A DNA stretch of 20,047 bases, taken from positions 1 to 20,047 of the forward strand of contig CAZFAI010000014.1 in the NCBI GenBank assembly GCA_964516555.1, written 5' to 3'. A program made the position numbers and the translations under genes. This DNA comes from CAZFAI01 sp964516555. Its GTDB lineage: Bacteria > Patescibacteriota > Microgenomatia > UBA12405. The notes beneath the pieces are model-generated. The model saw only the letters and a program-made list of their open reading frames with translations. It had not been told where the DNA came from and searched no databases. Positions 1-7,179 of the stretch are shown here, in pieces; position 1 is the first letter of the stretch, and each line of letters opens with the position of its first letter.

Positions 1-330
1 CTTATCGAATATCGAAAAGAAGGCTATGAAATGTTCCAAAAACTGATTAGCCAATTCGAGTACAATCTCTCAAGAAAATTATTTAGATTGGAACCCGTCA
101 CCATTCCCAAAACTCAAATTACTCCTGAAAATGCGACTGAAACCCGCGGTGAAATAGAATCATTACCTGAATCTAAAGGTAATATAGACACTCCTCAAAT
201 TGTTACTAATACTGTAACCAAAATAGCAACATCGTCTCCCGCCAAAACAAAAGCCCCTGCCAGAAACGAACCCTGTCCCTGTGGGTCAGGAAAAAAATAT
301 AAAAAATGTTGTTACCCTAAATTCGGGTAA
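1..330 (+). CDS. secA: Preprotein translocase ATPase SecA, C-terminal end (partial)
   Basis: The frame is open from the first base, so only the last 109 residues of the protein are present. It starts with LIEYRKEGYEMFQ, which matches the helical scaffold end of SecA, the cytoplasmic ATPase that drives preproteins through SecYEG. A poorly conserved, Pro/Thr-rich linker follows (about residues 35-85), then the typical SecA zinc-binding tail near the C-terminus: a CxCx8CC array (PCPCGSGKKYKKCC). In well-studied bacteria this tail binds SecB, ribosomes or phospholipid; which of these applies here cannot be read from sequence. An ATG at 31 lies inside the conserved region and is not the start. The DHH gene follows after 8 bases. 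The SEC-C motif also occurs in other proteins, but the preceding helix makes SecA the best call. Confidence 0.88.
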   Translation, partial: LIEYRKEGYEMFQKLISQFEYNLSRKLFRLEPVTIPKTQITPENATETRGEIESLPESKGNIDTPQIVTNTVTKIATSSPAKTKAPARNEPCPCGSGKKYKKCCYPKFG

Positions 331-338
331 TATATCTT

Positions 339-1361
339 ATGAACCACTCTACAAAAACCCTAGCTCCAAAAATACTCTTAGCAATAGATCAGTCAAAAAA
401 TATTTTATTACATTGTCATCCGGCACCTGATGGTGATAGTCTGGGTAGTGTTCTGGCTATGTCTCAATTTCTCATAAGCAAAAAAAAGAATGTAACCATT
501 ATAAAAGGTGACTCTGAATTACCTCAAAATTTTGACCACTTACCGGAATTTTCGCGCATTGAAGAAAAGAACTATTTTGATATAGACACCAGTCAATACG
601 ACCTTTTCATAATTCTTGATACCGCCGCCTTAAATCAAATCAGCAAAATTGCTCCGGTCACTATACCATCAAACTTAAAAACCATAACCATAGATCATCA
701 TTCCAGCAACCCTTCTTTTTCTGATATCAATCTTATCGATGAAAATTCTCCGGCAACTTGCCAAATTTTGACTGAACTATTTTTTGAATGGAATGTAGAA
801 ATTAATCACGATATCGCAATTAATCTGTTTACCGGAATATACACTGATACCGGTGGATTCAAATACCAAAAAACAACCTCTCGAACTTTTCAACTAATAT
901 CTAAGCTAACTGAAATCGCTCCTGATTTCCCGGATTATATATTCAAAATAGAAAACCAGTCTCAACCCGAGCAAATAAAATTTCGCGCGGCTGCTTTAAA
1001 TAACCTCAAAGAATACTTTAATAGTCATGTGGTATTTTCCTCACTTTCCTATAAAACCCTTCAGAAGTATAATTTATCCCGAAACCACACTGAAAAATCA
1101 GACATAGCTAATCTCTTAAAATCCGTAACGGGCTGGGATATTACTGCCAGTATCGTAGAAATCGAACCAAAAGTCTGTGCTATTAGTTTCCGGACCCGTG
1201 ATCCTTATAAATATAATTTATCCGAAATCGCATCAGCTACAAAAGCCGGTGGTGGACATCCTGCTGCAGCCGGAGCTACTATAAAAAAAACACTAAATCA
1301 GGCTGAAAAAACTATCATCAAAATAATCCAGAAACTTCACCCGGAATTGGGTAACCCCTAA
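339..1361 (+). CDS. DHH-family phosphoesterase, NrnA-like (oligoribonuclease / pAp phosphatase)
   Basis: This 340-residue protein has the full two-domain layout of the DHH/DHHA1 family. Visible motifs are HPAPDGDSLGS (residues 27-37, metal ligands), ILDTA (92-96), the signature DHH at 119-121 and, in the C-terminal DHHA1 substrate domain, GGGHPAAAGA near 304-313. NrnA-type members degrade short RNA oligonucleotides to mononucleotides and dephosphorylate pAp in the cytoplasm; this length fits NrnA better than RecJ, which is larger. Related c-di-AMP phosphodiesterases carry extra membrane and PAS/GGDEF domains that are absent here. The start lies 8 bases after secA, preceded by TAATAT five bases upstream, a weak -10 candidate. 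The family call is firm; the exact substrate is inferred. Confidence 0.88.
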   Translation: MNHSTKTLAPKILLAIDQSKNILLHCHPAPDGDSLGSVLAMSQFLISKKKNVTIIKGDSELPQNFDHLPEFSRIEEKNYFDIDTSQYDLFIILDTAALNQISKIAPVTIPSNLKTITIDHHSSNPSFSDINLIDENSPATCQILTELFFEWNVEINHDIAINLFTGIYTDTGGFKYQKTTSRTFQLISKLTEIAPDFPDYIFKIENQSQPEQIKFRAAALNNLKEYFNSHVVFSSLSYKTLQKYNLSRNHTEKSDIANLLKSVTGWDITASIVEIEPKVCAISFRTRDPYKYNLSEIASATKAGGGHPAAAGATIKKTLNQAEKTIIKIIQKLHPELGNP

Positions 1362-1362
1362 A

Positions 1363-1371
1363 TGGTATCAT
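1363..1371 (+). promoter_or_regulatory. Extended -10 box (TGG-TATCAT) six bases before the HIT gene start
   Basis: TGG followed by TATCAT at 1366-1371 fits an extended -10 (TGnTATAAT) with one mismatch. Only six bases separate it from the ATG at 1378, so initiation about seven bases downstream would give a leaderless message. No Shine-Dalgarno sequence is seen. It belongs to the set of similarly placed boxes in this window. There is no clear -35. Confidence 0.45.
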
Positions 1372-1377
1372 TTTATT

Positions 1378-1785
1378 ATGGAAACGGATTGTGTTTTTTG
1401 TAAAATCATTTCTGGCCAACTTCCTGCTTTTAAAATTTATGAAGACGACAATTTTTTAGGTTTTCTCGATATTAACCCATTATCAAAGGGCAACTCCCTT
1501 CTTATTCCAAAACAACACTATCGCTGGGTTTACGACGTTCCTGATTTTGGTCAATACTGGGAAATTGCCAAAAAAATATCTCTGGCATCCATTGATTCAC
1601 TAAAAGCCGAGTCCGTATCTTTTCTGACTCTTGGCTATGAAGTGCCCCACGCCCATATTAGAATTATTCCCAGGTACCCCAACGACTCTCACAAAAATGG
1701 TATCAACATTCATCATCGTGAAAATCTAAGCGACTCTGAAATGGATGAGATTGCCTCCGCTATAAATTTGTCTTTAAAAAAATGA
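1378..1785 (+). CDS. HIT-family nucleotide-binding protein with altered triad (HxHxR)
   Basis: A 135-residue histidine-triad protein. It has the N-terminal CVFCKI zinc-type Cys pair (C5, C8), a FLDINPLSKGNSLLIPKQHY core typical of Hint/HIT proteins, and the triad region PHAHIRIIPR at 90-99. HIT enzymes hydrolyse or transfer nucleotides from phosphoramidates and dinucleotides, using the middle His as nucleophile. H91 and the nucleophile H93 are kept, but the third His is Arg95, encoded by AGA. A single-base error would not turn a His codon into AGA. GalT-type transferases carry Gln at this place, so the third position can vary, but Arg is uncommon in my knowledge of the family. The stop overlaps the next start as ATGA, which suggests translational coupling. 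Enzymatic activity is uncertain. Confidence 0.85.
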   Translation: METDCVFCKIISGQLPAFKIYEDDNFLGFLDINPLSKGNSLLIPKQHYRWVYDVPDFGQYWEIAKKISLASIDSLKAESVSFLTLGYEVPHAHIRIIPRYPNDSHKNGINIHHRENLSDSEMDEIASAINLSLKK

Positions 1786-2063
1786 AAGAAAGTCAAAAAT
1801 TACGCTTGGAAATCAAGAAATTAAACGGCAAACTGGACAGTATTTCTTATCGTACCCGTTTTATGATTTACAATGCCAATCCCTGGAAGTTCGCACTTTA
1901 CAATTTTATAGCAGGTATCTTTCATTCACTAGGCTCTTTCATTGGCACGGCTGTTATAGCCGCCGTAATATATTATCTTTTTCGTGAAATTAATTTTGCA
2001 GAAGTATTTTCAGACTTTTTTAACCAATTATTCGAGCAGAATCCTTCTTTCTTCCGGCCCTGA
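1782..2063 (+). CDS. Small membrane protein, DUF5665-like
   Basis: A 93-residue protein with a charged N-terminal helix (about 1-28), an NPWKFALYNFIAG segment, and a hydrophobic stretch at about 40-68 containing GSFIGTAVIAAVIYYL. The NPW...NF.AG...GS.IG pattern resembles DUF5665 proteins, small membrane proteins of unknown function found in Firmicutes and candidate phyla. The start overlaps the HIT stop (ATGA), so it is probably translated from the same message. The last 14 codons (2020-2063) are antisense to the end of bipA, an unusually long convergent overlap. The family assignment is from pattern memory only. Confidence 0.65.
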   Translation: MKESQKLRLEIKKLNGKLDSISYRTRFMIYNANPWKFALYNFIAGIFHSLGSFIGTAVIAAVIYYLFREINFAEVFSDFFNQLFEQNPSFFRP

Positions 2064-3876
2064 CCCGATCAATTTTTGACAAATATTTCTTTCTCAAACG
2101 AATCCTCTTGGCTGTCACATCTATCAATTCATCATCTTCAATAAAATCCAGGCACTCTTCAATACTGTATTTCACCGCAGGAGATAATATTATTGAGTCG
2201 TCATTACCAGACGATCTCATGTTTGTTAGCTGTTTACCCTTGCAGGCATTAATTTCTAGGTCACCAACTATAGGTCTGACTCCAACAACTTGACCTTCGT
2301 ATATTTCCTCAGTTGGATCAACAAAAGTTGTTCCTCTTTTTTGTGCCAAATCCAACCCATAAGACAAAGCTTTTCCCGACTCTGATGCAATCAAAACGCC
2401 ATTTCTTTCTTTTTTATTCTCGTCTCTTTTATTTTCATATCCCAAAAATAAGAAGCTTAAAGATATCGATCCTTTTGTCTCAGTCATCAGCACACTCCTT
2501 AATCCCAAGGCATTTCTTTCGCTGATTTTATAAATAATTTTTATGCCCTTACCGTCATTTATCATATCTAACATCTCTGCTTTTCTTTTCCCCATTTCAG
2601 CGCTAATAGTCCCCAAATATTCTTCAGGAGTCAAAATCGTCAACTCATTAAAAGGCTCACAAATCTTGCCGTCAATAATCTTTAATATTACTTCCGGTTT
2701 CCCCACCTCCATGGCATATCCTTCTCTTCTTAATCTCTCGATTAATATTGCCAAATGCAATTCTCCTCTACCTGACACCAATACTCTGATACTATCAGTT
2801 GGGTCTTCTTCGACCTTTATTCCCAAATCAGTCAAAGCTTCCTCGTACAAACGGCTCTTTAGTTCTCTGCTGGTTAAGTACTTAGATTCTTCTCTGGCAA
2901 ATCTTGATGTATTTGGACCAAAACTGGCTTTTAGTGTCGGCTGACCAATTTCAATATCCGAAAGTGCCACCTGATAATTAATGTCAGTTAAAGTCTGACC
3001 AATTTTGATATCAGGTATCCCGGCCAAATATATAATTTCACCGCTTTTAGCTTCATCTACTTCAATTTTATTAATTCCCTCATTAACATACAGTCTTTCT
3101 ATTTTAAAATTATTGCTCACTTTTTGGTCAGGATTTACCAAAGAAACATACTGACCCTTTTTAATGACACCCTGGTTAACTCTACCCACAGCCAATCTTC
3201 CCAAATATTCATTTCTTTCAAAAGCCGATACCAACAATTGAAAAGGCTTGTCCGGGTTTTTATTTGCACTTGGAATATATTTTAATATTGTTTCAAATAG
3301 GGGAGCCGTATCTCCTGCATCGCTGTTTTCACTCGGTACTTCGTAAAATGTTTTTCCGTCTCTCCCAATTGCGTAAATTACCGGAAAATCTAATAAATCA
3401 GAATCGTTAGCAAGAGTTAAAAATAAATTTTCAGTATCTGAGATTACTTCTTTTATTCTGGAGTCATTACGATCGATTTTGTTAATTACTAAAATTATTT
3501 TTAAACCATACTCCAGCGCTCTTTTTAAAACAAATTTTGTCTGAGACAATGGTCCTTCGGCTGCATCAACAATCAACAAAGCACCATCTGCCATATTTAA
3601 AACTCTTTCCACCTCTCCACCAAAATCAGCATGACCTGGGGTATCAATAATGTTTATCTTGCAATCTTTGTAAAATACCGACGTATTTTTTGACAATATC
3701 GTGATACCTTTCTCCCTCTCCAAATCATTACTGTCCATAATCCTGTCCTTTTGCATCTCTTCCTGATTTTCTCGAAACGTATGGGTTTGTTTCAATAGTG
3801 CATCAACCAGAGTAGTTTTGCCATGATCAACATGGGCAATAACAGCCACATTTCTAATTTCGTTAAATTTTGTCAC
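2020..3876 (-). CDS. typA: Translational GTPase BipA/TypA
   Basis: A 618-residue member of the ribosome-binding translation GTPases. G-domain motifs are AHVDHGKTT (14-22, P-loop), a switch region with DLEREKGITI (51-60), DTPGHADFGGEVERV (78-92) and NKID (132-135). Downstream are the domain II beta-barrel, the EF-G-like domains III and V with RGELHLAILIERLRREG, and the BipA-specific C-terminal domain ending in FIEDDELIDVTAKRIRLRKK. BipA associates with 70S/30S ribosomes and supports ribosome assembly and stress or low-temperature growth. The start codon is GTG at 3874-3876; it gives the usual short N-terminus before the P-loop and lies six bases from a perfect TATAAT. The gene has its own promoter, runs against its neighbours, and its last 44 bases overlap the small membrane protein gene. 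Confidence 0.96.
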   Translation of the reverse strand: MTKFNEIRNVAVIAHVDHGKTTLVDALLKQTHTFRENQEEMQKDRIMDSNDLEREKGITILSKNTSVFYKDCKINIIDTPGHADFGGEVERVLNMADGALLIVDAAEGPLSQTKFVLKRALEYGLKIILVINKIDRNDSRIKEVISDTENLFLTLANDSDLLDFPVIYAIGRDGKTFYEVPSENSDAGDTAPLFETILKYIPSANKNPDKPFQLLVSAFERNEYLGRLAVGRVNQGVIKKGQYVSLVNPDQKVSNNFKIERLYVNEGINKIEVDEAKSGEIIYLAGIPDIKIGQTLTDINYQVALSDIEIGQPTLKASFGPNTSRFAREESKYLTSRELKSRLYEEALTDLGIKVEEDPTDSIRVLVSGRGELHLAILIERLRREGYAMEVGKPEVILKIIDGKICEPFNELTILTPEEYLGTISAEMGKRKAEMLDMINDGKGIKIIYKISERNALGLRSVLMTETKGSISLSFLFLGYENKRDENKKERNGVLIASESGKALSYGLDLAQKRGTTFVDPTEEIYEGQVVGVRPIVGDLEINACKGKQLTNMRSSGNDDSIILSPAVKYSIEECLDFIEDDELIDVTAKRIRLRKKYLSKIDRVRAGRKKDSARIIG

Positions 3877-3882
3877 CGGAGC

Positions 3883-3888
3883 ATTATA
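3883..3888 (-). promoter_or_regulatory. -10 box TATAAT six bases before the bipA GTG start
   Basis: On the minus strand a perfect TATAAT ends six bases before the GTG start codon of bipA. Initiation at the normal distance would fall on the start codon itself, giving leaderless mRNA. A TTGACT (3899-3904 on the plus strand as AGTCAA) lies only 10 bases upstream, too close to be a standard -35. Confidence 0.6.
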
Positions 3889-3911
3889 CCCTATATACAG
3901 TCAAAATATCC

Positions 3912-3920
3912 TGGTAAAAT
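3912..3920 (+). promoter_or_regulatory. Extended -10 box (TGG-TAAAAT) before the C39-like gene
   Basis: TGG-TAAAAT ends seven bases before the ATG at 3928. It lies in the 51-base divergent spacer shared with bipA, whose own -10 faces the other way. Placement again predicts a leaderless message and favours 3928 as the start. Confidence 0.45.
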
Positions 3921-3927
3921 TCATCAA

Positions 3928-4713
3928 ATGAAAAATATCCTGTTTTTTGTTGGATTATTTGTTGTTTCTCTGACACTAGGTTTTTATTTTTATCTTAACT
4001 CCTCAAAAGATGATGTCTTGTTGAAGGTCGAAAACAAGATTACTGACACCAATAATAAAGTCCAAAACCAAATAGAAAATATAACCGAAACAATCGCTCC
4101 AAAACCAACCGTAATGTTGAACTCTGGAATTCCAAACAAACACCTTATCGAAACTACCTTTGTTCCACAGTCACCCGAGAAAAACTGGGATCAACCTTGG
4201 CAGGATGCTTGTGAAGAAGCCGCACTTCTGACGGCATATTATTACTTAGAGAATCAATCGCCCGACCTTTCCCAAATCAAAAAAGATCTCCTTTCATTAA
4301 TTTCTTTTGAGGAATCAGTCGGAATAAAAAAAGACGCCAATCTGTCCGAATTGTCAGATCTTACCCTTAAACATCTTAACTACAGGTCACAAATTATTGA
4401 CAATCCCACTCTTGAAGAAATCAAAACATATATCTCCAAAGACATACCCGTGATTGTTCCCGCCAGCGGTAAAAAGCTATTCGCCGAAAATAAACATTTT
4501 AATTCCGGTGGTCCTTATTATCACGCTCTTACTATATTGGGTTACGATGACAACAAAAATAAATTTATTGTTCACGATGTTGGCACCCAACATGGAGCAT
4601 ATTTTAAATACTCTTACACTTTGTTAATGGACAGTATCCACGATTTTCCTGAAAGTAAAAACAAAGAAGACATTGAGACCGGACCAAGGCGTATTTTAAT
4701 TCTGGTAGAATAA
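3928..4713 (+). CDS. Membrane-anchored C39-like cysteine peptidase
   Basis: A 261-residue protein with an N-terminal signal anchor (about 3-23), a spacer rich in Asn, Lys and Glu (25-75), and a papain-like C39_2-type domain. The candidate triad is Cys95 in QPWQDACEEAA (with Gln89 as possible oxyanion residue), His199 in YYHALTILGYD and Asp217 in FIVHDVG. C39-like domains cleave peptides, often at double-glycine-type sites, but stand-alone anchored versions have unknown substrates; the topology puts the active site outside the membrane. The ATG at 3928 is chosen because the hydrophobic anchor follows immediately and a -10 box sits seven bases before it; an in-frame ATG at 3823 lies inside divergent bipA and would add a non-conserved leader. 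Three bases separate it from the cyclophilin gene. Confidence 0.78.
   Translation: MKNILFFVGLFVVSLTLGFYFYLNSSKDDVLLKVENKITDTNNKVQNQIENITETIAPKPTVMLNSGIPNKHLIETTFVPQSPEKNWDQPWQDACEEAALLTAYYYLENQSPDLSQIKKDLLSLISFEESVGIKKDANLSELSDLTLKHLNYRSQIIDNPTLEEIKTYISKDIPVIVPASGKKLFAENKHFNSGGPYYHALTILGYDDNKNKFIVHDVGTQHGAYFKYSYTLLMDSIHDFPESKNKEDIETGPRRILILVE
4703..4711 (+). promoter_or_regulatory. Possible extended -10 (TGG-TAGAAT) before the cyclophilin gene
   Basis: TGG-TAGAAT overlaps the stop codon of the C39-like gene and ends five bases before the ATG at 4717. It matches the pattern of other boxes in this window. The AAGG just before the ATG is too close to act as a good Shine-Dalgarno site. It may be coincidental, because the gene could be read from the upstream promoter. 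Confidence 0.3.
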
Positions 4714-4716
4714 GGC

Positions 4717-5328
4717 ATGAAAAAGATATCTGTTGTTTTTCTTCTTCTGTTATTCTCCTTTGTATTTTCTGCCTGTTCTCAGAACAATACCTCCGACAAT
4801 TATCTTGACATTAACCAACCATCATCAGGTAACTCCTCTCAAAACACGCAACCCTCGCCATCAAGCAACCTTCCCGCAGACAACTCAACAGGAGAATCTA
4901 TGGCTGCAATCAAACTCTCAAGCGGACAAATAGTACTAAAACTATACTCAGACAAAGCTCCGAATACTGTTAAAAACTTCATCAACAAAGCCAACTCCGA
5001 CTTTTATAATGGCCTTACATTTCATCGGGTCGAAACTGGTTTTGTTGTTCAGGGTGGCGACCCTAAGGGGAACGGTACCGGCGGTGGCACAATTGCCTCA
5101 GAACTCAGCTCCACACCATTTGTGAAGGGCTCTGTCGGTCTTGCACGTGGTCCTGCTAACAAAAATATTTCAAACGACAGTCAGTTTTTTATCTGTCTAA
5201 CCACCGAAGCCTGTCAGCATCTAACTGGCGACTATGTAAACTTCGGCCATGTCGTCTCAGGATTTGAATATGCCCAACTTATTAAAGTAGGTGATAAAAT
5301 AATTGAGATTACAACAGATACAAAATGA
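4717..5328 (+). CDS. Peptidyl-prolyl cis-trans isomerase, cyclophilin type, lipoprotein
   Basis: This 203-residue protein begins with a lipoprotein-type signal: MKK, a hydrophobic core, then FSAC with the candidate acylated Cys at residue 20. A Ser/Asn/Pro-rich tether follows to about residue 62. The cyclophilin domain carries the active-site elements FHRVETGFVVQGGD (catalytic Arg and the Gln of VQGGD), NDSQFFI and LTGDYVNFGHVVSG. Cyclophilins speed prolyl isomerisation; an anchored one would assist folding of exported proteins at the outer face of the membrane. A Tyr stands where many cyclophilins have the active-site His of the GKHVVFG segment, a common variation in bacterial members. The gene lies between a C39-like protease and a thioredoxin-fold protein, and its stop overlaps the next start (ATGA). 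Confidence 0.9.
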   Translation: MKKISVVFLLLLFSFVFSACSQNNTSDNYLDINQPSSGNSSQNTQPSPSSNLPADNSTGESMAAIKLSSGQIVLKLYSDKAPNTVKNFINKANSDFYNGLTFHRVETGFVVQGGDPKGNGTGGGTIASELSSTPFVKGSVGLARGPANKNISNDSQFFICLTTEACQHLTGDYVNFGHVVSGFEYAQLIKVGDKIIEITTDTK

Positions 5329-5690
5329 AAAAAATAATAATTGGACTTGCCATAATTGCCATAGCCATGTTTTTTTATTTCCGTTCTCAAAACAACGTAA
5401 AAGGGGATAATAAAATAAATTTAACCCACTTGACGGTATACTCAACACCCACCTGCCCTCACTGCAAAATTGTAAAAGAATACTTTTCCAAAAATAACAT
5501 AGCAATTACCATCAAAGAATTGACTTCTGCAGAAAGACAAAAAGAATTTATGGAAACGGTCGGCAAATGTTCTCCTCCGCAGAAATACGAAGAAACTGGA
5601 GTGCCGCTATTGTTTGACCCCGAAAACAATGCCTGTATCATGGGTTCAACGCCGATAATTGACTATCTCCAGCCCAAACTGACGCAATAA
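5325..5690 (+). CDS. Membrane-anchored glutaredoxin/thioredoxin-fold protein (CPHC)
   Basis: A 121-residue protein with an N-terminal membrane segment (about 4-19) and a single glutaredoxin-like domain. The redox motif is CPHC at 44-47 within STPTCPHCKIVKEYF; the cis-proline loop is TGVPLLF (P94), followed by a GSTPIIDYL helix start. CPHC is the active-site sequence of the oxidant DsbA, although the fold size and surrounding residues look like a glutaredoxin. Two more Cys (82 and 104) could form an extra disulfide or a relay. The positive N-terminus predicts that the domain faces outside, so a role in thiol-disulfide exchange on exported proteins is inferred. The ATG overlaps the cyclophilin stop (ATGA), which implies translational coupling. 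Confidence 0.82.
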   Translation: MKKIIIGLAIIAIAMFFYFRSQNNVKGDNKINLTHLTVYSTPTCPHCKIVKEYFSKNNIAITIKELTSAERQKEFMETVGKCSPPQKYEETGVPLLFDPENNACIMGSTPIIDYLQPKLTQ

Positions 5691-5691
5691 T

Positions 5692-5700
5692 TGCTACAAT
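5692..5700 (+). promoter_or_regulatory. Extended -10 box (TGC-TACAAT) five bases before a GTG start
   Basis: TGC-TACAAT lies just after the stop of the thioredoxin-fold gene and ends five bases before the GTG at 5706. No ribosome binding site is visible between them, consistent with a leaderless transcript. Confidence 0.45.
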
Positions 5701-5705
5701 AAATT

Positions 5706-6101
5706 GTGTCCCATCAGTTAAACAGCAAGGATAAAGAATTTCGATTTTCTCCCAAAATAATATTCCGTCTGTTCATATTTTTTCTCCTATTTTACTTTTT
5801 GGTTAATTATTTGTCCTTTCATCAACAAAATAATAATTTATCAACCAAACCTGACCCTACTGTTCTTGGGGAAGAGGATAAAATAAACCCTCTTGAAAAT
5901 ATTTATCAATCTCTACCGGTAAATACCAGACAATACATCGAGAACATAGGATCAAATCCTGCTATAATTGACCTTCAGAAAGATGTTGAAAATATAAAAT
6001 TAAAAACTGACGGTTTTCCTCAAAAACAAATTAAAAATATAAAAAAGGCTATAGTAAAAAATCTTTCTGAGGAAATATTAAGAAGCATTGACGAAGAATA
6101 A
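5706..6101 (+). CDS. Hypothetical single-span membrane protein upstream of prfB
   Basis: A 131-residue protein of unknown function. It starts at GTG; the reading frame contains no internal Met codon, so an alternative start would have to be another rare codon. One membrane segment (about 19-40, rich in Phe and Leu) follows a basic N-terminus. The remaining ~90 residues are hydrophilic, contain LPVNTRQYIENIGSNPAI, and end in a Lys/Glu-rich helix suggestive of a short coiled coil. The positive N-terminus predicts an external C-terminal part. The prfB ATG begins two bases after the stop, so the two are probably co-transcribed. I recognise no domain. Confidence 0.6.
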   Translation: MSHQLNSKDKEFRFSPKIIFRLFIFFLLFYFLVNYLSFHQQNNNLSTKPDPTVLGEEDKINPLENIYQSLPVNTRQYIENIGSNPAIIDLQKDVENIKLKTDGFPQKQIKNIKKAIVKNLSEEILRSIDEE

Positions 6102-6103
6102 AA

Positions 6104-7177
6104 ATGTCTACAGTAGAAGAACTTACCCAAAAAATTAATTACTTAAAAGAAAAATTATCATTTTCTGACAAATTAACTGAGCTCCGGCAACTAAAAAAAG
6201 AAACAGAGCAACCTAACTTTTGGGATAACTCACTAAACGCCCAATCAAAAATGCAAACCCTCTCCGATCTTCAAAAAGAAACGGACTTAATTCAACAAAT
6301 CGAAAAGGACATTGCCTCGTATCAGGAATTTTCTACACTTATTTCTAGTAATCTCGATTCCGATTTAGAAAAAGAACTCGAAAACTTACTATTTAATATA
6401 AATAAAAGTATTTCTGAATTGGAAAATAGGGTTTTTCTATCAGGCAAGTATGACAAAAACCAGGCAATTCTCTCCGTCCACTCCGGACAGGGAGGCACTG
6501 AAGCCATGGATTGGGCAAGCATGCTACAGCGGATGTATATGCGCTACTTTGAACGTCAAAATTGGAAATATCAACTGGTAGACCTAATTCCGGGCGAAGA
6601 AGCCGGTATCAAATCAGTTTTTTTTAAAATAAATGAACCCTGGTCCTATGGTCTCCTTCGCCGCGAATCAGGCGTTCACCGTCTAGTCAGACTATCTCCA
6701 TTTAACGCAGATCAGCTTCGCCAAACCTCATTTGCCAAAGTAGAAGTAGTACCAATTTTTGAAGGCGAGTCAGAAGCAAAGGTAAACCCCGAAGATGTGG
6801 AATTTTCCGCTTATCGTGCCGGCGGACATGGAGGTCAAAACGTCAACAAGGTTAGCACCGCCGTCAGGCTCGTTCACAAACCCAGCGGAATAGCAGTTTC
6901 TTCTCAAAGCCAAAGATCTCAGGATCAAAATCGTCAATTAGCCATGCAGGTATTAACCTCAAAGCTCTGGGCTCTTGAGGAAGAAAGAAAACAGTCAGAA
7001 AAACAACAGATAAAAGGGGATAATGTTATTGCCGGCTGGGGACACCAAATCAGATCTTATGTTCTACATCCCTACAAGATGGTCAAAGACCTTAGGACAC
7101 GCCACGAAACCTCTGACACCACCTCTGTCCTGGACGGAGACCTTAGCGGATTTATAGAAAGTGAGTTAAGATTGTAA
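6104..7177 (+). CDS. prfB: Peptide chain release factor 2 (RF2)
   Basis: A 357-residue class I release factor. The GGQ peptidyl-tRNA hydrolysis motif is at 243-245 (RAGGHGGQNVNKV) and the stop-codon recognition tripeptide is SPF at 198-200, which marks RF2 (UAA/UGA) rather than RF1 (PxT). The N-terminal coiled coil and EQPNFW element are as in other RF2 proteins. The frame is continuous: the programmed +1 frameshift with an in-frame UGA near codon 26, by which many bacteria autoregulate RF2, is absent. This agrees with UGA being an ordinary stop in the window. It lies two bases downstream of a small membrane protein gene and two bases upstream of the LCP gene, so RF2 is probably produced from a mixed operon. 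Confidence 0.96.
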   Translation: MSTVEELTQKINYLKEKLSFSDKLTELRQLKKETEQPNFWDNSLNAQSKMQTLSDLQKETDLIQQIEKDIASYQEFSTLISSNLDSDLEKELENLLFNINKSISELENRVFLSGKYDKNQAILSVHSGQGGTEAMDWASMLQRMYMRYFERQNWKYQLVDLIPGEEAGIKSVFFKINEPWSYGLLRRESGVHRLVRLSPFNADQLRQTSFAKVEVVPIFEGESEAKVNPEDVEFSAYRAGGHGGQNVNKVSTAVRLVHKPSGIAVSSQSQRSQDQNRQLAMQVLTSKLWALEEERKQSEKQQIKGDNVIAGWGHQIRSYVLHPYKMVKDLRTRHETSDTTSVLDGDLSGFIESELRL

Positions 7178-7179
7178 CT

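Noticed and set aside
2108..2944. Several plus-strand open frames inside bipA.
   Set aside because: They are antisense to a strongly conserved GTPase and show no recognisable protein features.
3823..3927. Earlier in-frame ATG for the C39-like gene.
   Set aside because: It lies within divergent bipA and would put 35 unrelated residues before a signal anchor that starts properly at 3928.
6163..6169. TTCTGAC near the start of prfB, resembling the RF2 programmed frameshift site.
   Set aside because: The TGA is out of frame, the coding frame is continuous from ATG, and the site is not preceded by a Shine-Dalgarno-like stimulator.
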